Shown: one piece after another, positions 26,091 to 33,926 of the stretch
Position numbering within the stretch: position 1 is the stretch's first letter
Layout: each line of letters begins with the position of its first letter
Source of the DNA: Bradyrhizobium sp. 1(2017)
Lineage (GTDB): Bacteria; Pseudomonadota; Alphaproteobacteria; Rhizobiales; Xanthobacteraceae
Direction of reading: 5' to 3'
Length of the DNA: 64,000 bases
Assembly (NCBI RefSeq): GCF_011602485.2
Contig: NZ_CP050022.2
Span: 4,794,001 to 4,858,000, forward strand
Notes under the pieces: generated by a model
Told to the model about the DNA's origin: nothing
Database searches by the model: none
The model's input: the letters and a program-made list of their open reading frames with translations, nothing else
Position numbers and translations under genes: made by a program

Positions 26091-26151
26091 CGCCTCGCGA
26101 TTGCTGGTGACAGTAAGCGCAAAATTCCAAAAAGCCCGCCGAGGAGCCGTC

Positions 26152-26580
26152 ATGACCGCCTACGACACCAACAACATCTTCGCAAAGATCCTGCGCGGCG
26201 AGCTGCCCTGCCACAAGGTGTACGAGGATGAGCACGTCTTCGCCTTCCTCGACATCATGCCGCGCGTGCCAGGCCATACGCTGGTGATCCCGAAGGCCCC
26301 TGCCCGCAACATCCTCGACATCAAGCCGGACGATTACGCCCATGTCGCCCGCGGCGCGCACAAGATCGCGGCGTCCGCGATGAAGGCGTTCGACGCCGAC
26401 GGCATCACCGTGCAGCAGTTCAACGAGCCCGCCGGCGGACAGGTGGTGTTTCATCTGCATATGCACGTGATGCCACGCCACGACGGCGTCGCCATGCTGC
26501 CGCCGGCCAGCCGCAAGGAAGAGACCAAGGTGCTGGAAGAGCACGCGGCCAAGCTGATCGCGGCGTTGAAGGCGGGCTAG
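26152..26580 (+). CDS. HIT-family nucleotide hydrolase/transferase
   Basis: 142 residues from ATG 26152 with a GAGGAG site. NNIFAKILRGELPCHKVYED is the standard N-terminus. GQVVFHLHMHVMPRH contains the histidine triad His101, His103 and His105, the last being the expected nucleophile on nucleotide alpha-phosphates. Small cytoplasmic dimer, probably acting on AMP-lysine-type or dinucleoside substrates. A family A palindrome immediately after the stop separates it from convergent trmO. Confidence 0.94.
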   Translation: MTAYDTNNIFAKILRGELPCHKVYEDEHVFAFLDIMPRVPGHTLVIPKAPARNILDIKPDDYAHVARGAHKIAASAMKAFDADGITVQQFNEPAGGQVVFHLHMHVMPRHDGVAMLPPASRKEETKVLEEHAAKLIAALKAG

Positions 26581-26591
26581 GTCTCTCCACC

Positions 26592-26634
26592 TGTCATTCC
26601 GGGGCGACGCGAAGCGTCGAGCCCGGAATGACGG
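26592..26634. repeat. Dispersed repeat family A, copy 3, probably a bidirectional terminator
   Basis: GTCATTCCGGGGCGACGC pairs with GCGTCGAGCCCGGAATGAC. It fills the 55-base gap between two convergent stop codons (HIT gene 26580, trmO 26636), a position where a hairpin would stop transcription from both sides. Confidence 0.7.
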
Positions 26635-26635
26635 A

Positions 26636-27127
26636 CTACTCCGTCTGGAAATCCCCTGCCTGCGGTGCGGCCAACGGCGTGAACTCGCAGCGGTCGGGCT
26701 TGATGTCGATCAGCGGTGTGTTGTCGATGCAGTCGAGGCCGCGCACCAGGATCGCGTTGCCCTCGATCCCGACCAGCTTCACGATCGACGTGCCGATTGG
26801 ATTGGGCCGCACCGGGGAGCGCAGCGAAAACGTGCCGCGGGTCTTCTCGTTGTTCTTCGGGCTTTGCAGGATGATGTCGCGGCGCGACTTGTCGAGCCAA
26901 TAGAGCACTTCGAGATTGCTGTAGAAATCCACGCCCTTGATCGCCGGCACGAACGGCTCGAAGATCTCGAGCCGGCACACCGGGCCATCCTGACGCCCCT
27001 GCCGCGGCGTCTCCAGCCGCGACGCCCAGGGCGTGCGGATACGGCCGATGAAGACGAGGCCGGCATCTTGCGTCGCTGGCAGCTCGATGGCGAGTTCGCC
27101 CTCGCGGAGCTCCTGTTCGCGAACCAT
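26636..27127 (-). CDS. trmO: tRNA (N6-threonylcarbamoyladenosine37-N6)-methyltransferase TrmO/TsaA family
   Basis: 163 residues. IGRIRTPWASRLETPRQG near 27, LEVLYWLDKSRRD near 72, RSPVRPNPIGTSIVKLVGIE near 103-122 and DNTPLIDIKPD near 134 are the TrmO family motifs. The enzyme uses S-adenosylmethionine to make m6t6A37 in a threonine tRNA. The C-terminal extension present in the E. coli enzyme is absent, as in other short TrmO forms. Confidence 0.9.
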   Translation of the reverse strand: MVREQELREGELAIELPATQDAGLVFIGRIRTPWASRLETPRQGRQDGPVCRLEIFEPFVPAIKGVDFYSNLEVLYWLDKSRRDIILQSPKNNEKTRGTFSLRSPVRPNPIGTSIVKLVGIEGNAILVRGLDCIDNTPLIDIKPDRCEFTPLAAPQAGDFQTE

Positions 27128-27140
27128 ATGTCCTGTTCCC

Positions 27141-27244
27141 TAAAGCATGATCCGGAAAAGTGCAAAGCGGTTTTCCGGAAAGATCATGCGTAAACAACAA
27201 CCTAAAGCGCAATGATGATTCATCCAAATCTCATCGCGCTTTAG
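27141..27244. repeat. Rhizobial palindromic element (AAAGCATGATCCGGAAAAGTG type)
   Basis: TAAAGCATGATCCGGAAAAG pairs with TTTTCCGGAAAGATCATGC; a second arm pair CTAAAGCGCAATGATG and CATCGCGCTTTAG follows. This compound palindrome is a known dispersed element type in Rhizobiales. It lies between the trmO start and the azlD stop. Different in sequence from families A to C. Confidence 0.75.
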
Positions 27245-27260
27245 CTGTTCGCCGGCGGTT

Positions 27261-27611
27261 TTAGCCCAACCACCACTTGCCGGCCAGCATGAAGACTTCG
27301 CCCGTGACCACACCCGCGAAGATCGAGCGGCGGGTCAGCAGGAAGACCACGAGGCCGGCGCCGACCGCGCAATAGCGCAGGACGTCAGGCACGCTCGCCA
27401 GCGCTCCGGGCGGCTCGACCACGATCTGGGCGATGACGCCGGCCAGGATCGCGGTTGCGACCGCCCGCACCCAGACCAGCAGCTCGGAGCCCTCGTCGAT
27501 GCCACCGCCGAACCACAGGCCCAGCATGCGCCAGATCTGGTTGGGAACGACGCCGGCGACGAACAGCACGACGAGCGCCTGCCAGTCGCCGATCAGCTGC
27601 GCGTAGCTCAT
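27261..27611 (-). CDS. azlD: Branched-chain amino acid exporter small subunit AzlD
   Basis: 116 residues, four hydrophobic segments (WQALVVLFVAGVVPNQIWRM, VWVRAVATAILAGVIAQIVV, LRYCAVGAGLVVFLLTRRS, IFAGVVTGEVFMLAGKWW). Matches AzlD/YgaH, the small partner of AzlC in LIV-E-type exporters. Its ATG overlaps the AzlC stop (ATGA), indicating translational coupling and 1:1 assembly. Confidence 0.9.
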   Translation of the reverse strand: MSYAQLIGDWQALVVLFVAGVVPNQIWRMLGLWFGGGIDEGSELLVWVRAVATAILAGVIAQIVVEPPGALASVPDVLRYCAVGAGLVVFLLTRRSIFAGVVTGEVFMLAGKWWLG

Positions 27612-28348
27612 GCGCGCACCTCCCGCCACCAATGCACGCCATAGGCAATGGTGCCGGCTATGAGGCCGCTGACGAGGATGTCGAGGCCAGAGTTCATTTT
27701 CGCAGCCAGCGGATAGAGCAAGACGCCGAGCGCCAGCGCGACGACGTCGGCAGCCTCACGGCTATTGCGCGCGGTCGAGAACAGGAACGACAGCGGCGTC
27801 AGCATCAGGATCGCGGCCCCCAGCGTCCGTGTCAGATTGGCGGCGAGGAAAAAGCCCACCGTGTTGGCGATGAGGCATACCGAGACTAGACCGAAGCCAA
27901 GCCCGTTGACGAAGGCGATGCGCCGCTCGCGCGGCACCTGTGGCAGGAAGCGATGGCATTCGACCCACAGCGTCACGGCCGTGAGATGCGCCGCGAAAAA
28001 CAGCTCACGCCGCTTGGTCGTCGGCGTACGCATCAGCGGCAGCACCGAGACCACCATGGGAAACAGCCGGATCGCGCTGACGGTGACTGCAATCGCCGAC
28101 TGGATGATGGTGGCGCCCGAGCCGAGCGTGGTGATCAAGATGATCTGCGCCGGACCTGCCCAGACGAACAGCGTCGAACACAACGCCCAGAGCAGGCTGA
28201 AATGGGTGTCATGGGCCAGTGCGCCGATGCCGAGATAAGTCGCGAACAGGACGAGCGTGAGGATCGTCTGCGTGACCGAGCGCAGCCCCCAGGCAAACGC
28301 GCGCCAGGGACTTTGCCATTGAGGTGAATCGAGCGGGGGAAGCGCCAC
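27608..28348 (-). CDS. azlC: Branched-chain amino acid exporter large subunit AzlC
   Basis: 246 residues from GTG 28348, a start chosen because the open frame further upstream runs through an intergenic repeat. FAWGLRSVTQTILTLVLFAT, LLWALCSTLFVWAGPAQIIL and AVTVSAIRLFPMVVSVLPLM are the AzlC/YgaZ signature (here WAGPAQ replaces the more common FAGASQ). About eight membrane segments. With AzlD it should export leucine, isoleucine, valine or related compounds; no Lrp regulator is adjacent. Confidence 0.87.
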   Translation of the reverse strand: MALPPLDSPQWQSPWRAFAWGLRSVTQTILTLVLFATYLGIGALAHDTHFSLLWALCSTLFVWAGPAQIILITTLGSGATIIQSAIAVTVSAIRLFPMVVSVLPLMRTPTTKRRELFFAAHLTAVTLWVECHRFLPQVPRERRIAFVNGLGFGLVSVCLIANTVGFFLAANLTRTLGAAILMLTPLSFLFSTARNSREAADVVALALGVLLYPLAAKMNSGLDILVSGLIAGTIAYGVHWWREVRA

Positions 28349-28451
28349 GGGAAGTTTGGCCAGGTGAGGACTCGTGCCCGCATAACGTGCGATGCATCGG
28401 CTCGCGTCAAGGAAGCCGGCGGCGGGGCTGGCATGCGTGCCCCACCCACCG

Positions 28452-28562
28452 CTGTCATTCCGGGGCGCGCCACTTGGCGCGAGCCCGGAAATCCATGAGG
28501 CCACAGAGATCGCTGCACGATGGATTCCGGGCTCGCGACTTCGTCGCGCCCCGGAATGACCG
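28452..28562. repeat. Dispersed repeat family A, double copy
   Basis: Two units back to back: GTCATTCCGGGGCGCGCC...GGCGCGAGCCCGGAAATCC and GGATTCCGGGCTCGCGAC...GTCGCGCCCCGGAATGAC. The whole 111-base element is itself an inverted repeat and could form a cruciform. Same organisation as 55440-55547. Confidence 0.8.
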
Positions 28563-28572
28563 AAGCGCGCCC

Positions 28573-29538
28573 CTACCCCGTCACACCCCTGTTCTTCAGC
28601 ACGAAGCATGCACCGCCCGCCTTGCGGATGCGGCCGCACAGATCATCCGCCTCGGCGCGTGTGTCCGTGCCGATGCGCACCTGATAGAACGCGCGCGTTC
28701 CGCGGCTGCGCATCACCGAACTCAGCAAGCTCGGATCGCGCTCACCGATCACGTTGCTCAGCCGCGTGACGGCGCGGGAATACATCGCCAGCGCCCGGTT
28801 CCGGTCGAAGCCGGCGGCGAGCTGCACGCCCCAGATCTTCGCGGCAGCAAGCTCGACATGCTGCTCGAGCTCGGCCACGAACGGATTGGGTGCGCGCTTC
28901 AAGAGCGCCATGAGATCGCGGCAGCTCGTCGGCGGCGAGCTCGGCGGGCCCTTGCCGGTCGCGCCTGCCTTGGCCCAGGCATCGACGCTGGTGCCGGTGA
29001 TGGCATAGACGTAGTTGCGGGTTTGCTCCGGCATTCCGCCGGTGCCGGCGAGCCATTCCTGCACCCGGCGCGGTCCGGCGTTATAGGCGGCCGCAGCCAA
29101 ACCGAGATTGCCGAACTGGTTGCGCAGCTCATCCAAGAACTCGGCCGATTTCGGCAATGCCTGAATCGGATTGAAGGGATTGAGCAGCCCGCGCTCGCTG
29201 GCTGTGCCCGGCATGAATTGGGCGATGCCCTGCGCCTGCTGGCCGCTGCGCGTCACCGGCCCGACGGCATCTGCCTGAAACCGGCTTTCCTGCCAGATCA
29301 CGCGGGCAAAGAACTCCAGCGGCAAGTTCGAGGCGCGCGCGGCGGATTCGATGATCAGGCAGAGCGATTCCCGCGTGTCGCTCTCACGCGCAGGCTCGGG
29401 GGATGGCGACGGTTTTGCGGGCGCTTCGGGGCCGAGCTGTGTGGGAGGAACCGGTGCGTCCTCGGCCCGCGCCGACGTGCAGACGAACGCTGCCACGAGC
29501 AACTGCCAGATCAGCTTCTGGGCCCCATCGAACTGCAT
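28573..29538 (-). CDS. Lytic murein transglycosylase with C-terminal SPOR-like region
   Basis: 321 residues. Signal peptide about 1-25, then a Pro-rich linker. The SLT domain starts near 60 (ESLCLIIESAARASNLP) with catalytic Glu84 in IWQESRF, then QAQGIAQFMPGTASERGL and AAAYNAGPRRVQEWLAG. Residues about 280-317 (FYQVRIGTDTRAEADDLC, then GACFVLKNRG) look like a SPOR peptidoglycan-binding fold. It cleaves glycan strands to 1,6-anhydro ends in the periplasm. Stands alone, convergent with nothing. Confidence 0.9.
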   Translation of the reverse strand: MQFDGAQKLIWQLLVAAFVCTSARAEDAPVPPTQLGPEAPAKPSPSPEPARESDTRESLCLIIESAARASNLPLEFFARVIWQESRFQADAVGPVTRSGQQAQGIAQFMPGTASERGLLNPFNPIQALPKSAEFLDELRNQFGNLGLAAAAYNAGPRRVQEWLAGTGGMPEQTRNYVYAITGTSVDAWAKAGATGKGPPSSPPTSCRDLMALLKRAPNPFVAELEQHVELAAAKIWGVQLAAGFDRNRALAMYSRAVTRLSNVIGERDPSLLSSVMRSRGTRAFYQVRIGTDTRAEADDLCGRIRKAGGACFVLKNRGVTG

Positions 29539-29614
29539 TTCGCTCCAAGCCCTTGAACTCAGGCCTCAAGGCAACTAGCAACGGCCGGAATAATCAACGC
29601 TGAGCCCGGCCAGA

Positions 29615-30253
29615 ATGCGGACAATCTATTTTGATCTCGACGGCACACTCACCGACCCAAAGCCCGGGATCACGGGTTCGGTCCAGTATGCCCTGAAAAA
29701 ACTCGGCCAGCCGGTTCCGAGCCAGGACGAGCTGACCTGGTGCATCGGGCCGCCGCTGCATGCAAGCCTGAAGAGGCTCGTGGGAACCGACGAACTCGCT
29801 GACCAGGCGCTCCTGCTCTACCGCGAACGGTTTTCCGAGGTCGGCCTGTTCGAGAACACCCCCTATCAGGGCATTCACGACACGCTCGCCGCAGTGGCCG
29901 CAACCGGCGCACGCATGTTCGTGGCGACCAGCAAGCCCGCCGTCTACGCCACGCGCATCGTCGATCATTTCGGCCTGAAGCCGTATTTCGAGCGCGTATT
30001 CGGCTCCGAGCTCGACGGCACGAACGTCGACAAGCGCGACCTGCTCCGCTACGCGCTCGCCGAGGCCAAGGTCGATCCGCAGCGAGCAATCATGATCGGC
30101 GACCGCAGCCACGACGTGGTCGGCGCCCGCACCAACGGCATGACCGCCATCGGTGTGCTCTACGGCTATGGCAGCGAAGCCGAGCTGCGGGACGCTGGCG
30201 CGCATCACATCTGCGCCGCGCATCCCGAGTTGCTCGGCCACTGCGTCACCTAG
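29615..30253 (+). CDS. HAD-superfamily hydrolase, phosphoglycolate-phosphatase-like
   Basis: 212 residues. Motif I FDLDGTLTDPKPGI at 6-19 (nucleophile Asp7, acid/base Asp9), motif II ATSKP near 108, motif III lysine in the following helix, motif IV MIGDRSHDVVGARTNGM near 163. Helical cap of subtype C1 between motifs I and II. Resembles Gph/YfnB-type 5'-nucleotidase or phosphoglycolate phosphatases; exact substrate cannot be read. Converges on the aldoxime dehydratase gene with 4 bases between the stops. Confidence 0.9.
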   Translation: MRTIYFDLDGTLTDPKPGITGSVQYALKKLGQPVPSQDELTWCIGPPLHASLKRLVGTDELADQALLLYRERFSEVGLFENTPYQGIHDTLAAVAATGARMFVATSKPAVYATRIVDHFGLKPYFERVFGSELDGTNVDKRDLLRYALAEAKVDPQRAIMIGDRSHDVVGARTNGMTAIGVLYGYGSEAELRDAGAHHICAAHPELLGHCVT

Positions 30254-30257
30254 TCGA

Positions 30258-31298
30258 TCAGGCCCCGACCATCTCCACCGCCGCCAGCATGCCCGTCCTC
30301 GGGTGACAGTTGAGATATTCGAAGAACTGCTCGTCGGCCGCTGCCACCGTCACCTCGTGATAGAGCCGCAGCTTGGCTGACGGTCCGAGCGTCGACAGAT
30401 ATTTCATCGCCGCTCCGAAGATCCTGACGTGGGTCGGATGCGACTCCGCCCAGCGTTCGAGCGCGGCGAGGCTCTTCCACCAGCTCTGGCCGTAGGACTT
30501 TTCGCTCACGCTTCCGTCGGCTGCGAGCACCTGCATGTACCGGTTGGCGTAGCAGCCGATAGCAACGCCGTCGTCGCGCAGGAAATCCATGCCTTCGCGC
30601 AGCACCGGCTCGACGTCGTCGAGATAGAGCTTGCGTTCGGATGCTTCCGTATCACTCCAGTCCTGCCCGGAGCGGATCAGGCAGAGATTGTCGTGCGCTA
30701 CGACGCGCAGCCGCGCGCCGTCGCGGATCAGCTCCGGGACGCCGGCGGGCGCCATGGCATCGGTCTGCGACAGCGGGATACGATCGCGCATGCCGCCCCA
30801 ATAGGCGTGCTCCTGCACCTCGCCGCTCATGCCCTCCGCGACGACGGCGACCCCCTCCGGCCGACCGGGGGAGGAGAACAGCGTCTCATGACGTGCCACA
30901 GCGGGCCGCAGCACCTCGACGAAGGTGCCGATACCTTCGCGCTGCCGCCCGGTCCACACCTCTCGCGCCGGTGCAAACCAGGCATCGAAGCGCGCGACGT
31001 CATCCCAATAGGCGACCGTGACCACATTCTCGGAGCCGGACTGGTCGGCATAGTGCGCCCGGTCCCAATGCGACGGACCGCCCTCCGCGGCGAACAGGGC
31101 TGCGATTTCGTTCAACGCGTCCGTTGCCTCCGCCGGTGTCACACCGCGATACTGGACACCGAAATAGGCCATCACGACGCGGCTGACCGCAGGCTTGTAG
31201 CGGGCCACGAAGGACGGATATGGCGGCTGATAATCGTCGGGCACGCGCTTGTGGCGTGTGCGCGCCGTTTCGAGATGCAGAGGAATTGCGGATTCCAT
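30258..31298 (-). CDS. oxdA: Heme-dependent aldoxime dehydratase
   Basis: 346 residues, standard length for phenylacetaldoxime/aliphatic aldoxime dehydratase. Recognised blocks: YPSFVARYKPAVSRVVMAYF, HWDRAHYADQSGSENVV, EHAYWGGMRDRIPLSQTDAM and SHPTHVRIFGAAMKYL with a following RLYHEVTV. The family uses ferrous heme bound by a C-terminal histidine to dehydrate R-CH=NOH to the nitrile. His287/His290 and His314 are candidates for the heme ligand and the distal acid-base residue. It lies 18 bases downstream of the nitrilase gene in one operon. Confidence 0.92.
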   Translation of the reverse strand: MESAIPLHLETARTRHKRVPDDYQPPYPSFVARYKPAVSRVVMAYFGVQYRGVTPAEATDALNEIAALFAAEGGPSHWDRAHYADQSGSENVVTVAYWDDVARFDAWFAPAREVWTGRQREGIGTFVEVLRPAVARHETLFSSPGRPEGVAVVAEGMSGEVQEHAYWGGMRDRIPLSQTDAMAPAGVPELIRDGARLRVVAHDNLCLIRSGQDWSDTEASERKLYLDDVEPVLREGMDFLRDDGVAIGCYANRYMQVLAADGSVSEKSYGQSWWKSLAALERWAESHPTHVRIFGAAMKYLSTLGPSAKLRLYHEVTVAAADEQFFEYLNCHPRTGMLAAVEMVGA

Positions 31299-31316
31299 GA
31301 TGGTCCCTCCCCGCGA

Positions 31317-32333
31317 TCAGCTCGCTGCTGCAGCGATGTCCGTTGGCTCGGCCATGTCGGCCGGCAGCGCGAACTGCTCGACGCGCTGGTATCGCTTCCT
31401 GTTGAGCAGGAGCCGCGTCACGTCGGGCCGCGAATAGTGCCCGGCGGGATCGGCGGCGTTCTTGGCGACGCCGATGGCGCCGAGATCAATCTCGGCGATC
31501 AGCAGGCCCTCCTGGTCCGGCGCCAGCTTCTCGCCGATCTGGCTGCCATCGGGGCCGTAGATCGCGGCAAAGCCGCCGCCGGCATGCAGCAGCGCATGCT
31601 TGTCGGGCCGGTCGCAAAGCTCGTCGATCATCGCCTGCGACACCGTCGCGCAAGGCGCGAGCACGAAGCAGGAGCCTTCCACAGCGTAGACGCGCGACGC
31701 CGCATTGTTCACCTCGGCTCCTAACGCCGGCGCAAAGGGATCGTAGAGCGAGAAGCTCGGCCAGGCCGCGACATGGACCTGCTCGTTCTGGGCGTACATC
31801 GCGTATTTCGACAGCGGCTGAAGATGCTCCCAGCAGCACAGCGCGCCGAGACGGCCGATGTCGGGCCGCGCATGCACGGCGAGATCGCTGCCGTCGCCCT
31901 CGCCATAGACCGTGCGCTCGGCATGGGTCGGCCGCAGCTTGCGGCGCTTTGCGATGGTCTCGCCGTCGGGTCCGATCAACCATTGCGCCAGATAGAGGCT
32001 GCCGCCGTCACGCTCCGACAGGCCGATCACGGCTGTGAGCTTTGCCTTGCGCACGGCCTCGCGCAGCTTTTCAGCCTGCGGACTGTCGTAGGACAGCGAA
32101 TTGTCGAAATAGCGCTGCACGAAGCCGCGGCCGATCGCCCAGGCCGGCGAGTCCATCCAGATGTGCCAGGGGTAACCGGGGATGAAGGCCTCCGGAAAGG
32201 CGATCAGCTTGGCGTCCTTTTCCGCGGCCTCCCCGATCAGCGCGATCGACTTGTCGATCGAGGCGTCGAGGTCGAGCCAGGCTGGCGCCGCCTGCACCAC
32301 CGCAACCTTGTATTTCGGATGTTCGATGCCCAT
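31317..32333 (-). CDS. Nitrilase
   Basis: 338 residues from ATG 32333, chosen for a GGAGG 5 bases upstream; two in-frame ATGs lie further up. The catalytic triad is visible: Glu48 in FPEAFIPGYPWHIW, Lys132 in RRKLRPTHAER and Cys167 in CCWEHLQPL. These motifs place it in the true nitrilase branch that hydrolyses R-CN to R-COOH plus ammonia through a thioimidate. First gene of the nitrilase-aldoxime dehydratase operon, so together they convert aldoxime to acid; divergent from an AraC-type activator. Confidence 0.95.
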   Translation of the reverse strand: MGIEHPKYKVAVVQAAPAWLDLDASIDKSIALIGEAAEKDAKLIAFPEAFIPGYPWHIWMDSPAWAIGRGFVQRYFDNSLSYDSPQAEKLREAVRKAKLTAVIGLSERDGGSLYLAQWLIGPDGETIAKRRKLRPTHAERTVYGEGDGSDLAVHARPDIGRLGALCCWEHLQPLSKYAMYAQNEQVHVAAWPSFSLYDPFAPALGAEVNNAASRVYAVEGSCFVLAPCATVSQAMIDELCDRPDKHALLHAGGGFAAIYGPDGSQIGEKLAPDQEGLLIAEIDLGAIGVAKNAADPAGHYSRPDVTRLLLNRKRYQRVEQFALPADMAEPTDIAAAAS

Positions 32334-32526
32334 TGCCGCCTCCATTGCCGGTTGATCGGAAGCCACGTCCGATGCAGTCTATTTGGCCAAGCCGGGCGGC
32401 CGGGCGCTCGACCACGGCGGAACAAAAACTCGACTGGAAGGGATCGCGGGTACGGAATTTGCCTCCGATCAGGCTCGATCTGCGCCAGCATGCGGTTTTG
32501 CAGGATGTGAAAGGGAGGCTGTCCTG

Positions 32527-33483
32527 ATGCCAATCCAGTTCACGACGGACGGTAGCCCCGGCTACCGGCGGCTCGCCCTCTGGCAGGACATCGTCTGCGA
32601 CGTCTTCGTCGGGCTCGACTGCAAGTCGGACCTCGGCAGCGCCTTCCACGGCTCCGTCACGCAGGCCTCGCTCGGCAAGGCGGTGTGCTCCGAGGTCTGC
32701 TCCGACCGCCAGCACGTCTTCCGCACGCCCTCGCGCATCGCACGTTCGGATCAGGATTTCGTGCTGGTCGCGCTCGGCAATCGCGGCGACGGCGGCGTCG
32801 TCCAGGACGGCCGCGAGACCGTGATCCACCCCGGCGAGTTCGCCTTGTACGACACCACGCGGCCCTATGAACTGAAGTTCAACGACAGCTTCACCCAGAC
32901 CATCTTCAAGGTGCCGCGCGAGATGCTGCATCGCCGGCTCGGCGGCACCGAGACACTGACCGCGATCTCGTTCGGGACTGATGCGCCGCTCGAACGGCTG
33001 GCCTATGATTTCATCGTCAGGCTCTGCCAGAGCGCGGACCGGCTTACGCCGGGCAATGCGGCCGCGCTGTCGGAGCAGGTCGTCGATCTGCTTGCGATGG
33101 CGCTGGGTGAACGGCTCGGCACGACGTCGCTGCCATCCTCCACCCATCGCTCCGCCCTGCTCTTCCGGCTGAAGGCGCATATCCGCGCGCATCTTGCCGA
33201 ACCCGACCTCTCACTCGCGGAGACCGCGGCCGCGCTCGGCATCTCGCCGCGCTATGTCAACGATCTGCTCGCCGACGAGGAGACGTCGTTCCAGCGCTAC
33301 GTTCTTGCCGAGCGTCTCGTCCAATGCCGTCGCGACCTCGCCTCGCCCGTGCTTGCCCATCGCCACATCAGCGAGATCGCCTTCGCCTGGGGCTTCAACG
33401 ACCTCTCGCATTTCGGCCGCGTCTTCCGAGAGCATTTCGGCATGTCGCCGCGCGATTTCAGGCAGAGCCAATTGCGGCACTGA
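32527..33483 (+). CDS. AraC-family regulator of the aldoxime-nitrile operon (inferred)
   Basis: 318 residues from ATG 32527 with GGGAGG upstream. N-terminal AraC-binding-like half (WQDIVCDVFVGLDCK, LALYD-type EFALYDTTRPYELKF) typical of the NitR/FeaR/OruR group. The C-terminal pair of helix-turn-helix motifs is at about 220-315: LAETAAALGISPRYVNDLL and ISEIAFAWGFNDLSHFGRVF. AraC relatives of this type activate nitrilase genes in other actinobacteria and proteobacteria. Divergent orientation across 193 bases supports control of the operon; the inducer is presumably an aldoxime or nitrile. Confidence 0.9.
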   Translation: MPIQFTTDGSPGYRRLALWQDIVCDVFVGLDCKSDLGSAFHGSVTQASLGKAVCSEVCSDRQHVFRTPSRIARSDQDFVLVALGNRGDGGVVQDGRETVIHPGEFALYDTTRPYELKFNDSFTQTIFKVPREMLHRRLGGTETLTAISFGTDAPLERLAYDFIVRLCQSADRLTPGNAAALSEQVVDLLAMALGERLGTTSLPSSTHRSALLFRLKAHIRAHLAEPDLSLAETAAALGISPRYVNDLLADEETSFQRYVLAERLVQCRRDLASPVLAHRHISEIAFAWGFNDLSHFGRVFREHFGMSPRDFRQSQLRH

Positions 33484-33593
33484 GCAGCCATCTCCGCGAG
33501 CCTTCGCCCGGAGCGAAGGCAGCGCTCGCCAATTCCAGATTGTCTTGTCATGCCGCGTGCCTCAGGCTGACGCGCATGAGAGGTCACGCGACG

Positions 33594-33812
33594 ATGAGCG
33601 GATCGGAGCTGCTGCTGGGCTTGATCGCGATCCGGCTCGCGGTGCTGGTCCTGGTGGGCTGGAGCCTGACGCTCCTGCCGCGGCAGACACGCCACGGTGA
33701 CTTCGCCTGCAACGCTTCTGTCGCAGCGGCAAGTGAGGCGCGGCCACAGGCGAAGATCACCGGGCCGCGCGCCGTCGATGCTGCATTCGCCGACATGCTT
33801 CGGCACGACTAG
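33594..33812 (+). CDS. Small single-span membrane protein, hypothetical
   Basis: 72 residues (78 from ATG 33576). MSGSELLLGLIAIRLAVLVL and VGWSLTLLPRQTRHG form one membrane segment followed by a basic boundary and a short polar tail. Codon pattern is coding-like but no family is recognised and no clear ribosome site is present. The rest of 33484-33926 shows nothing else. Confidence 0.4.
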   Translation: MSGSELLLGLIAIRLAVLVLVGWSLTLLPRQTRHGDFACNASVAAASEARPQAKITGPRAVDAAFADMLRHD

Positions 33813-33926
33813 GCCATTCCTCAGCAAGGCCGGTATGTGAGCGCGTGATAGGACGCGGCGCCTGCTTGCATTATCCTTCGGCACCGAGCCGCACCGATCA
33901 ATCAGCGGCCAGCCAGGAGCATATCG

